DNA from: JAAYUD01 sp963676865
GTDB lineage: Bacteria; Bacteroidota; Bacteroidia; Bacteroidales; Bacteroidaceae
Assembly: GCA_963676865.2 (NCBI GenBank)
Contig: CAXXSS010000001.1
Coordinates: 2,046,001-2,110,000, forward strand
Length of the DNA: 64,000 nt
Direction of reading: 5' to 3'
The notes under the pieces were generated by a model that was not told the origin of the DNA, ran no database searches, and saw only the letters and a program-made list of their open reading frames with translations. The stretch's first letter is position 1; every line of letters begins with the position of its first letter. Positions 8,803 to 15,963 of the stretch are shown here, piece after piece. A program made the translations under genes and the position numbers.

Positions 8803-10023
8803 ATGCGGGTATCGGATATTTTTAGATCGCTCAGTAATCGGAATTTTTCTTTGTTCTTCTATGGACAGCTTATCTCTCGTATCGGCATGTGGATGCAACG
8901 CACAGCTATTATCTGGCTGGTTTATAGTATTACACACAGTGCATTTATGATTGGCGTTACTACATTTGCAGAACAGTTTCCGTCTTTTCTGTTTTCTGTG
9001 AGAGGCGGTATTATCGCAGATAGATACAATCGTTATAAAGTTATATTGCTTACACAAAGCCTTTCTGCCTTGCAAGCGGTATTGTTGACTATTTTATCGT
9101 TTTCCGGCAATAAGAGTGTGTCTCTCATTTTCACATTAAGTGTGTTTTTAGGAATCGTAAACGCCTATGATGTGCCGGTGCGACAATCAATGATTAACTC
9201 TATTGTGACCAATAGGGACGATTTACCCAATGCTATAGCATTAAATTCTTCCTTGAATACATTTGCAAGACTAATAGGGCCTGCACTTTCAGGTCTTATA
9301 TTGGCTGCATGGGGTGCAGATTATTGTTTTCTTTTTAATGCTATTAGCTTTATTGCTGTCATTGGCGCTATATTGGCTATGCATTTTCCGAAACATACCT
9401 TTACTGTTGGTCATTCGGTTGAGAAAAAAGGATTTAAGGATGCCATATACTATTTGAGAAAAAACAAATCATTGAGTATGATACTTATGCTGGCAGCATT
9501 GTCTAACTTTTTGGTGCTGCCATTTGTTACTTTGTTGCCTGTATATGCGAAAGAAATATTTCATGGGGATGCAGCACTTTACGGCTGGCTGAATGCTATG
9601 ATTGGGATAGGCGCTATAATCGGTGCCATTCATCTGGCAAGTTTCAAAAATACAGATGCATTCAAAAAAATGTTGCTATTAAATACTTTTCTCTTGGTAT
9701 TGGGACTACTGATGTTTGCTTTTGTAAGTAACGAATATCTGGCTTTTTTCCTGCTCATTGTTTTAGGATATGCTTCTATATGCCAGTCGTCCATTTGTTT
9801 AACCGTCATACAAACACAGACCGAAAACGCATATCGGGGAAGGGTCATCAGTTTTATGTCCATGGCTATATTCGGTATGCTACCATTGGGTAGTCTACTC
9901 ATCGGTTATATTTCTCAACACATAGGTGCGGCTCATACCATTCTGAGTGAAGCAATTGCCGGTCTACTCCTTGCTCTGCTATTTTATTTATCAACACAGA
10001 AGAAAGATTACTATACAATATAG
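8803..10023 (+). CDS. MFS transporter (DHA3/EntS-like exporter)
   Basis: Major facilitator superfamily permease of about 406 residues in the inner membrane. It has roughly twelve hydrophobic segments and the conserved loop after TM2 with GGIIADRYNRYKVILLTQ, the DRxxR motif A of drug and siderophore exporters of the MFS_3 (EntS) class. The region after TM4 reads NAYDVPVRQSMINSIV and NAIALNSSLNTFARLIGPAL, which are also conserved in that class. ATG 8803 is preferred over the TTG at 8797. It sits between the Crp/Fnr regulator and an isochorismatase-fold protein on the same strand, with an operator-like palindrome in its promoter. The exported compound is unknown. Confidence 0.9.
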   Translation: MRVSDIFRSLSNRNFSLFFYGQLISRIGMWMQRTAIIWLVYSITHSAFMIGVTTFAEQFPSFLFSVRGGIIADRYNRYKVILLTQSLSALQAVLLTILSFSGNKSVSLIFTLSVFLGIVNAYDVPVRQSMINSIVTNRDDLPNAIALNSSLNTFARLIGPALSGLILAAWGADYCFLFNAISFIAVIGAILAMHFPKHTFTVGHSVEKKGFKDAIYYLRKNKSLSMILMLAALSNFLVLPFVTLLPVYAKEIFHGDAALYGWLNAMIGIGAIIGAIHLASFKNTDAFKKMLLLNTFLLVLGLLMFAFVSNEYLAFFLLIVLGYASICQSSICLTVIQTQTENAYRGRVISFMSMAIFGMLPLGSLLIGYISQHIGAAHTILSEAIAGLLLALLFYLSTQKKDYYTI

Positions 10024-10064
10024 TCTTATAAATAAAGAATATCAATAAATAAAAAAATCAAGAA

Positions 10065-10637
10065 ATGGAAAATCAATGTACAAACACCGCACTATTAGTC
10101 ATGGATATGCAGATGGGCATATTGGGAAACCTTCCCGATGAGAAAAAAGTCGTTATTAATAAAGTGAGGGAAGCTATAGATATTGCACGCCAGAAAGGTG
10201 TTACCATTTTATTTATCCGATTAGGATTTCAAAACGGATTTCCTGAAATTGGCCCCGATAATAAACTGTTCTGGGAAATGAAACAGTCCGTAAATGACAA
10301 TATTTTGCCTGCTTTTATGGAACTGCACCCCGAATTGGGCGTTCAAAATGGTGATATTATTATCAATAAAAAAAGAATTAGTGCATTTAGCGGGAATGAA
10401 TTGGAACTGATTTTACAAGCGAAATCAATTCGTCATCTCGTGCTAAGCGGTGTCGCAAGCGGTGGTGTTGTCTTATCTACTTTTTGTGCCGCTTTTGATA
10501 AAGATTATCAGTTAACTGTTTTATCGGATGCTTGTGCCGACAGAAACGAAGAGACGCACCAGCTGTTGATGAACAACGTTTTCGTCGGTCGGGCTAGTAT
10601 TTACACAGTAGATGAATGGAAAGCAACTTTGTTATAA
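10065..10637 (+). CDS. isochorismatase-fold (cysteine hydrolase-like) protein lacking the catalytic cysteine
   Basis: Rossmann-like isochorismatase/nicotinamidase family protein of 190 residues, probably cytoplasmic. The usual triad is Asp-Lys-Cys. Asp14 is present in LLVMDMQMGIL and a Lys at 102 or 103 in IINKKRISAFSG, but the segment that normally reads GVATxxCVxxT is here GVASGGVVLST (129-139), so Val135 replaces the nucleophilic Cys. Some family members, including true isochorismatases, also lack the Cys, so activity is not ruled out; a thiol-dependent amidase mechanism is unlikely unless Cys141 substitutes. It follows the MFS gene by 41 bp and probably shares its transcript. Confidence 0.88.
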   Translation: MENQCTNTALLVMDMQMGILGNLPDEKKVVINKVREAIDIARQKGVTILFIRLGFQNGFPEIGPDNKLFWEMKQSVNDNILPAFMELHPELGVQNGDIIINKKRISAFSGNELELILQAKSIRHLVLSGVASGGVVLSTFCAAFDKDYQLTVLSDACADRNEETHQLLMNNVFVGRASIYTVDEWKATLL

Positions 10638-10832
10638 TTTGAATGATTCACATTAGTGGCTTTTTCGTTGAATCATGGTTCTTCGATTTCCCATCTTTTA
10701 GCAATAATGCTTGGCTTTGCAACGTTTTTCATGTAATTTAGTCGCACAATATGCGTCGATAACAAGCAAAAAAACGCATTTCTGTTATAATATGACATAA
10801 TCAAGTCTATTAATACATTTCATCATTATTTA

Positions 10833-12098
10833 CTACGGCTTTAGCTGATTGATTGAAGCGACATACACACCATCTTCCCTTTGGTAAGTGCCACCTACAG
10901 CAGTGAGCACCATTAAGAAAGAAGGAGTCTTTTCGTCACTTTTTTCCTCGATCTTAGCCTTAAGGTTTTTTAGAGATGTGGCACCTGTCTCAATTAAATC
11001 GTCGCCTCCAAGTTTGATTTCGATGGCTCCCCATCGACCATCCTCTAGATGAACTACTGCATCACATTCCAATCCGGCATTGTCTCTGTAATGCAAAACT
11101 TCGCCCCCTAGAGTGCCTGCATATACCTTTAGGTCGCGAACAGCCATATCTTCAAAGAATAGTCCGAAACTCTCCAAATCACGCATCAAATCCTCAGGCA
11201 TAACCCCTAATGCCCTACAAGCAATCGAAGTATCTACAAAGTGTCTTGTTGGTGTCGAGCGAATCGATGTTTTTGACCGGATATTCGGATTCCAAGCCCT
11301 CATATCCTCTATTATATATAAATCCTTTAAGGCTTCCATATAGTCATCGAACGTCTTTGAATCCATCGTTCTCTCATTGCTCTGACGTACATCGCTAATG
11401 ATGGTCGAAATTGCGGCCTCGGCAGAGATGTGTCGTGCATAACTTCTCACAATCATCTTCAGTACTTCAGGCTTCTTATTACGGAAACGTTCGTTCTCAC
11501 AATCTTCGAACACAAAGAGTCCATTCCAGTAATTCTTCGTAATCTCAATGGCAATATTCTTCGGAGCCAATACCGAGATAGGCCAACCACCACGACAAAG
11601 CAGATGGGCCACATCATCCAGTGTGAAGTCTTGATTCATCTCCCATGGAAAGTTATTTCCCCCATCAAATAGATCTTGTAGCGAGACCGTGCCTTTCGAT
11701 TCGTTCGATTCCCATAAGCTCATGGGACGCATTTTTACAGGAGTAATTCTGCCTGCTCCACTATGGTGAACCTCGGACTTGTCTGCAGGAGTTGAACTGC
11801 CGGTTAGAATGTACTTGCCAAACTCATAATTGAAATCTAAGTCATCCTTTACCTGATTCCAAATGTCCGGAGCCTTCTGCCATTCATCAATTAATCTGGG
11901 CGCTTCACCCTTAAGAACAGCCTTGGTGTTCATCCTTGCCATGGCAATAGCCTGTTTTGTATTCAACTTAACAAAGCTCTTCTGATATAGCATGCATGTT
12001 GTAGTCTTTCCGCAGAACTTAGGTCCAGCCACAACAACAGCACCTGAGGTTTTCAATTTCAGTTCTATCTCTTTTTCAACTAATCGACTATAGTACAT
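10833..12098 (-). CDS. AAA-family ATPase with C-terminal DUF4143 domain
   Basis: ATP-binding protein of 421 residues with an N-terminal AAA_14-type P-loop (Walker A GPKFCGKT at 25-32, with ARMNTKAVLKG and PRLIDEWQKAPD downstream). The DUF4143 domain occupies about the last half, including RSTPTRHFVDTSIACRALG and a nuclease-like core (NAGLECDAVVHLEDGRWGAIEIKLGG). The E-x-K pattern in that core is typical of the PD-(D/E)xK fold. Such proteins are very common in Bacteroidetes and archaea and have no settled function. The gene stands alone, convergent with the isochorismatase-like gene and divergent from the secreted protein gene at 12367. Confidence 0.92.
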   Translation of the reverse strand: MYYSRLVEKEIELKLKTSGAVVVAGPKFCGKTTTCMLYQKSFVKLNTKQAIAMARMNTKAVLKGEAPRLIDEWQKAPDIWNQVKDDLDFNYEFGKYILTGSSTPADKSEVHHSGAGRITPVKMRPMSLWESNESKGTVSLQDLFDGGNNFPWEMNQDFTLDDVAHLLCRGGWPISVLAPKNIAIEITKNYWNGLFVFEDCENERFRNKKPEVLKMIVRSYARHISAEAAISTIISDVRQSNERTMDSKTFDDYMEALKDLYIIEDMRAWNPNIRSKTSIRSTPTRHFVDTSIACRALGVMPEDLMRDLESFGLFFEDMAVRDLKVYAGTLGGEVLHYRDNAGLECDAVVHLEDGRWGAIEIKLGGDDLIETGATSLKNLKAKIEEKSDEKTPSFLMVLTAVGGTYQREDGVYVASINQLKP

Positions 12099-12125
12099 AT
12101 TTCTCGTTTTACATTAAAATCAATG

Positions 12126-12179
12126 CAAAGATATGAAATTCCCATGATTTTCAATAGTATATTCCCATGATTTTCAATA
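12126..12179 (-). promoter_or_regulatory. promoter of the DUF4143 ATPase with two 19-bp direct repeats
   Basis: On the minus strand the -7 box TATCTTTG (12126-12133) precedes ATG 12098. Immediately upstream of it, ATTCCCATGATTTTCAATA occurs twice exactly (12138-12156 and 12161-12179) with a 23-bp period, covering where the -33 box would lie. This arrangement suggests a repressor or activator site. Confidence 0.6.
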
Positions 12180-12249
12180 TCGATGAATGATTTAAGTATT
12201 TGTTTGATCGATAAAGGAATATTTAAGTAAGAAAAAATCTTATTTCCTA

Positions 12250-12279
12250 TTGTTATTTCTTAAAAAAAAACTATTTTTG
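12250..12279 (+). promoter_or_regulatory. promoter upstream of the secreted DUF4468-like gene
   Basis: The -7 box TATTTTTG is at 12272-12279, with TTG at 12250-12252 as a weak -33 box 19 bp upstream. The distance to ATG 12367 is about 85 bp. Confidence 0.45.
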
Positions 12280-12366
12280 TACTGCTGAGCAACGAAGTTG
12301 AAACGGCGTAAATGTATGCAACAGCTAGGTTGTATGGCGCAAAAATATCCAAATAAGAAATATAAT

Positions 12367-13071
12367 ATGAATATGAGGAAGATTTTATGTACAATTCTGT
12401 TGATTATGGCATATAGTGTTACTTATGCTCAAGTAATCTCTAAACAAGAGATAGAAGAATATGCTCACCTTGGGAATATGTCATGGACGGGCAAGGCTGA
12501 GGAGTTGTCACATCAAGATAGCCTCAATAATAATGGAGAGATGGTATTGTCTGTAATAAAAGAATACAAAGGGCAATCTAAATCCGAATTATATAAGAAA
12601 ATATTTAATTGGATTTTGTCTATATCTTCCAGTGATAAATCTGCATTACTTGTTTCAGATGAAACTTTGGGGCAAATACAAGCTCGTTGTTACATTCCGG
12701 ATATTGCCAAACGTTCAACAGGCGATAATTCGTATATTGTGAGCATTAGACCTCTATTGAAATTTGATTTTAAAGAAGAGAAAACCCGATTCACTTTTAT
12801 GTTACAGAGTTTTGATGTTTTAAATAAAAGTGAGGAGGCTGGATATGTGATGATGTTTGGTGGTGGCTTTGGTTTTACAGCCACTGGGGTTTCCAAAGAT
12901 AATCAAGTATGGCAATTGAAAGACTGTTATCCTTTTGCTGAAAAACGGAAACATCCTAAGGTTACATCGTCACGAGCTTTTGTCAATTCTGTTTCGATCT
13001 ACAACATTCTTGTCGATCGAATTAACGAAGTACTACAAAAACCCTTGCCTGTCGAAAATGAAAGTTGGTGA
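12367..13071 (+). CDS. secreted protein, possibly DUF4468 family
   Basis: Exported protein of about 234 residues. Taking ATG 12367 (MNMRKILC) gives a clean signal peptide ending near VTYAQ; the upstream TTG-initiated extension adds only charged residues and is not used. The mature region has a stretch like the DUF4468 family (YKGQSKSELYKKIFNWIL, then LLVSDETLGQIQARC), which has a TBP-like fold of unknown function in Bacteroidetes. A glycine-rich segment (MMFGGGFGFTATG) is in the C-terminal third. I do not recognise a specific function. It has its own promoter and ends ahead of a long palindrome that separates it from the convergent amidase gene. Confidence 0.7.
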   Translation: MNMRKILCTILLIMAYSVTYAQVISKQEIEEYAHLGNMSWTGKAEELSHQDSLNNNGEMVLSVIKEYKGQSKSELYKKIFNWILSISSSDKSALLVSDETLGQIQARCYIPDIAKRSTGDNSYIVSIRPLLKFDFKEEKTRFTFMLQSFDVLNKSEEAGYVMMFGGGFGFTATGVSKDNQVWQLKDCYPFAEKRKHPKVTSSRAFVNSVSIYNILVDRINEVLQKPLPVENESW

Positions 13072-13120
13072 TTTTACTGAATAATCTATAAGTGGCGCTT
13101 CAGAGGGGGATTCTCCTCTG

Positions 13121-13199
13121 TATATAATGATTTTCAAAGCCCACAGCTGGAATAAAGCAAGAGCGTCATCCCAGCTGTGGGCTTGAAAATCATTATATA
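13121..13199. repeat. 30-bp near-perfect palindrome between convergent genes
   Basis: Arms 13121-13150 and 13171-13199 are complementary over 29 of 30 bases (one base missing in the right arm) around a 20-bp loop. The inner part is GC-rich (AGCCCACAGCTGG) and the outer part AT-rich. It lies between the convergent stops at 13071 and 13243 and most simply acts as a bidirectional terminator. Confidence 0.85.
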
Positions 13200-13242
13200 A
13201 ATATTGAGATATGAAATTGGAGCCTGAAGGCATGGAGTAGCG

Positions 13243-13758
13243 TTACTTCTTGCGTAGTCTCTCAAATTCGGGGATAGCGTCGAAGCAGGGGCATTCCTTA
13301 ATGCGTTCGTGCTTCTCTATCACACCGTTACCGTTCAGATCGGGCGACAGATCCCGATGTCCTACTACTCGTGCCTGCGGATAGCGTGTCCATAGTTGGC
13401 GCACCAGCTCGTGCATGGCTATGGTTTGTTGTATGGTGCGTGTGTCGGCGGCTTTGCCGTTCTCGTCCACGCCACCTTCGTAACACACGCCTATCGATTC
13501 ACGATTGTGTCCGTAGCAGTGGGCGCCAATGTCTTGCTCTGGGCGCATGCGTTCTATCCGTCCGCTCTTGCGTATGTAGTAGTGGTATCCCCATCTGGAA
13601 TAACCGAGGTAGCGGTGCGCCGTATCTACATCGCGTGCCGTGAAATCACGGTTTATCTTCGTAGCGGAGCAATGAATCACTATCAGTTCTATATCTCTGA
13701 GTATTGTAGGCTTGCCGCTTACAACGGCTGCCTCTGCTGGTCTTGTATCTGTCATCAT
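13243..13758 (-). CDS. N-acetylmuramoyl-L-alanine amidase (amidase_2/PGRP type)
   Basis: Zinc amidase of 171 residues that cleaves the bond between muramic acid and the stem peptide. Visible features are His29 in VIHCSAT, His80 in GAHCYGHN, His134 in VVGHRDLSPD and Cys158 in the typical ECPCFD end, together giving the expected zinc ligands; Tyr and Trp residues in YSRWGYHYYIRKSG line the groove. There is no signal peptide, which is the rule for this small cassette-borne form and resembles phage lysins. It belongs to a gene set found in many Bacteroides genomes: amidase, small protein, HU-like protein, DUF4248 protein and VirE protein. Confidence 0.93.
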   Translation of the reverse strand: MMTDTRPAEAAVVSGKPTILRDIELIVIHCSATKINRDFTARDVDTAHRYLGYSRWGYHYYIRKSGRIERMRPEQDIGAHCYGHNRESIGVCYEGGVDENGKAADTRTIQQTIAMHELVRQLWTRYPQARVVGHRDLSPDLNGNGVIEKHERIKECPCFDAIPEFERLRKK

Positions 13759-14275
13759 AGTTATTTCTATTATTTATTTTTTTAGAGTCTTCATTTTCTG
13801 TTTGGCCAGAAAACGAAGCAAAAGAGTCGCCGGCGCATCTTTACTTGTCTCATTCCATGTCGGTCTGAAGCCGTAAATCCATTAACGCAGTCGTTCCTCC
13901 TTTGAACGAAATGGATTTATCGACTTCATACTCGGCATTCCATGGAGACGTAAAGCTGAAGCCGGGCTACTGGATTGGACATGGAGTGGACAATACAAAT
14001 ACTTTTAATTAAACAGTACTCAGTGGCGCTAATAATATTTATTACGTCTAGTCTAAGTCCAATGCAAGTCCATGTCCGAAGGCTTCCGGCTTCACGAACT
14101 TTCGCTCAACAAATCGGGCGAGTATGGGGTTAGGAAATTCATACCGTTCAAAGGAGGAACGACTGCGTTTATGAATTTTCAATCCCAGACCGCTTGATTT
14201 GGAGCGAAATTCGTGCGCCGGCAGTTTTCTTTGCTTCTGTTTCTTTGTCTGCACAAAGAAATGAAGATTTAAAAA
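13759..14275. repeat. intergenic repeat modules with a 25-bp inverted pair
   Basis: This 517-bp stretch has no convincing gene. It holds a perfect 25-bp inverted pair, 13884-13908 (beginning AACGCAGTCGTTCC) and 14145-14169, enclosing 236 bp. The left arm is itself flanked by AAATCCATT/AATGGATTT. Modules GCGCCGGC and GAAGCCGG, and AGAAATGAAGATTT at the end, recur in the next intergenic stretch. The 68-codon ORF at 14048-14254 is made of these repeats and I do not call it. Confidence 0.7.
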
Positions 14276-14518
14276 TTAAACTTTAGAAAACGCTTCTTCA
14301 AGTTTCTTACGCAAAGAAAGTATCTCCTGATGCATTTCACGCATTTTAGCGGACAGTTCGCAATAGTCATCAAGCACCTTGCGGAGTTCCCCCACGAGGA
14401 AATCCAATTGTCCCGCCACCATATCGGAGAATTCACGAATCTCCTTCACATCCTTCTTCTTGAGGAAAGGAACGACTGCCAACAGGCAATCCACTATTTT
14501 TAGAAATATTGATTTCAT
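14276..14518 (-). CDS. small coiled-coil protein of the amidase/HU cassette
   Basis: Protein of 80 residues that I do not recognise by name. Residues 1-20 are hydrophobic (MKSIFLKIVDCLLAVVPFLK) and the rest is highly helical and charged, with heptad-like spacing (FLVGELRKVLDDY, then MHQEILSLRKKLEEAF), so a membrane-tethered or peripheral coiled coil is plausible. It sits between the HU-like gene and the amidase gene on the same strand, where other Bacteroides cassettes also carry a very small protein. The codon pattern is normal, and the flanking repeat modules on both sides respect its ends, which supports a real gene. Confidence 0.65.
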   Translation of the reverse strand: MKSIFLKIVDCLLAVVPFLKKKDVKEIREFSDMVAGQLDFLVGELRKVLDDYCELSAKMREMHQEILSLRKKLEEAFSKV

Positions 14519-14555
14519 AATGCTACAGTTTTTAATTGATTATTTACTTAATTCC

Positions 14556-14665
14556 AATTTCGAAGGCTTTCCGGCTTCATTACAATAGCTAAACCATTTG
14601 TTTGTTAGCTCTATTGTAATGCGCCGGCAGCTCTCCTTGTTTCGTTCTTCTGTACAGACAGAAGA
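14556..14665. repeat. intergenic hairpin module between HU-like and small coiled-coil genes
   Basis: The hairpin with arms 14579-14592 (ATTACAATAGCTAA) and 14605-14620 (two extra bases) is bordered by GCGCCGGCAG on one side and GGCTTTCCGGCTTC on the other. Variants of the same border motifs occur in the 13759-14275 stretch. AGAAATGAAGATTT follows just before the HU stop, as it does before the small-protein stop. Confidence 0.6.
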
Positions 14666-14674
14666 AATGAAGAT

Positions 14675-15196
14675 TTAATCCATAGATTCGTCGCCCGGCT
14701 TATCGCCGCCGGTATTGCCGCCGGTATTGCCACCAGTATTACCTCCGGTGTTACCACCGCTATTACCCTCTTTAAGCTGCGCTTTGAGCAGAGCCTTCTG
14801 TTCGGTGACAGTCGCTTTCTTCTCGAACACGATATTTTTGCGTTCGGGCTTCAGCTCCTTGCATGGATGAAACACCACCCGAAGACCATGAATCAGATCG
14901 GTGTTGAAGTCCTTGGCGCTTTCCGCTCCTTTGCTCGAGAACGACAGACGAAACTGTCCGAACTTGTCCAAATAGATACTTTGACCCGCTTTCAGTCCCT
15001 CGCGAATGTAGCGGAGCAGCGTTTCGATAATCAGCGACACCTCTCCCGGCGTACAGGTCGTACTGAAAGAGATATCCTCTTTTAATTTCTCATAACTCAT
15101 GTTGCCGCTTTTCTGCACCACAGCATAAAACTTCTTGGGCGCGTTCTTTTTTAATGGGTTTGGACGCTTAACCAACGAATAACAGACGTTAGACAT
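14675..15196 (-). CDS. HU-family DNA-binding protein (HU-HIG type)
   Basis: Histone-like protein of 173 residues. The N-terminal MSNVCYSLVKRPNPLKKN and the body (FSTTCTPGEVSLIIETLLRY, then IYLDKFGQFRLSFSSKGAES) match the long Bacteroidetes HU relatives that carry an extra N-terminal strand. The C-terminal about 25 residues are a low-complexity tail made of GGNT repeats and end in DKPGDESMD. It presumably binds DNA as a dimer. It is divergently placed against the DUF4248 gene, and both have their own -7 boxes in the 294-bp gap. It is part of the amidase/HU/DUF4248/VirE cassette. Confidence 0.92.
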   Translation of the reverse strand: MSNVCYSLVKRPNPLKKNAPKKFYAVVQKSGNMSYEKLKEDISFSTTCTPGEVSLIIETLLRYIREGLKAGQSIYLDKFGQFRLSFSSKGAESAKDFNTDLIHGLRVVFHPCKELKPERKNIVFEKKATVTEQKALLKAQLKEGNSGGNTGGNTGGNTGGNTGGDKPGDESMD

Positions 15197-15260
15197 AATA
15201 CATCATTGTTTTTAAGGTGAATAATAAGTGCTATATTGTACAATTCTTCGAAGAGTATTA

Positions 15261-15268
15261 CAAAGATA
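15261..15268 (-). promoter_or_regulatory. -7 promoter box for the HU-like gene
   Basis: The minus strand reads TATCTTTG (TAnnTTTG), 65 bp upstream of ATG 15196. Confidence 0.55.
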
Positions 15269-15460
15269 ATCAATGCCTAAGGGGCGGTATGCAGATCTGA
15301 TACTTTACAATAACTTTACTCTCGATAAGATGCAAAATTAACATTTGATATGTGATATCTGCTATCTTATATGATAGCAATTGCAATGTATTAAGTATTT
15401 TGTTAGCTAATTTCAGCTGATTTGACTCTATTTTAATGTCATATACGTTATGTTATTTTA

Positions 15461-15468
15461 TATCTTTG
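15461..15468 (+). promoter_or_regulatory. -7 promoter box for the DUF4248 gene
   Basis: TATCTTTG matches TAnnTTTG and ends 22 bp before ATG 15491. Confidence 0.6.
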
Positions 15469-15490
15469 TAGAAATCTTAAAATTTAATTT

Positions 15491-15712
15491 ATGAACAAAC
15501 AATTTAAAATACGCGCGATGGGCAAAACGGAATTAGCCATGTATTACAACAGTCATTTATCGGCTAGCGGGGCGTTGCAAACCTTACGACGCTGGATCAA
15601 TTTCAATCCCACTCTTGTTCAAGAGCTACAGGAGGTAGGATACAATAAATATGCTCATATCTATCGTCCCATCGATGTGCATATTATCGTGAAACACCTG
15701 GGAGAGCCTTGA
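15491..15712 (+). CDS. DUF4248 family protein
   Basis: Protein of 73 residues whose sequence (IRAMGKTELAMYYNSHLSAS, then ALQTLRRWINFNPTLVQELQ) fits DUF4248, a small helical family probably related to helix-turn-helix folds. It is almost always found next to the VirE-type primase-helicase gene and divergent from the HU-like gene in Bacteroides, as here. A regulatory role for the cassette is likely but unproven. A hairpin at 15836-15865 lies between this gene and the VirE gene. Confidence 0.88.
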   Translation: MNKQFKIRAMGKTELAMYYNSHLSASGALQTLRRWINFNPTLVQELQEVGYNKYAHIYRPIDVHIIVKHLGEP

Positions 15713-15835
15713 ATAAGAAGAAAAAAGTTCAAACTACGCGTACCGAACTCTTTTTGAGGTAGAGTCTCATCCCCTTTTTTTCGTAACAAACCGCCGCCGC
15801 CTTTCGGGGTGTCACAGTCGGTATTCATCAGTCAA

Positions 15836-15865
15836 GGCTGTTGCTGCACGCATGTAGCAACAGCC
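15836..15865 (+). terminator. hairpin between DUF4248 and VirE-like genes
   Basis: GGCTGTTGCT (15836-15845) pairs with AGCAACAGCC (15856-15865) around a 10-nt loop. There is no U-tract, so it may be a terminator, attenuator or processing site. Confidence 0.6.
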
Positions 15866-15963
15866 CTTAGAATCGCTTTGTGTTTATTTTATGGAAGCTC
15901 TTCTCGATTGTTCGACAAGCTGAATGACTTCCAGCTGAGTTATTAATCTTTTAAATTTATACC

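Noticed and set aside
14048..14254. 68-codon minus-strand ORF
   Set aside because: Composed of intergenic repeat modules, including one arm of the 25-bp inverted pair.
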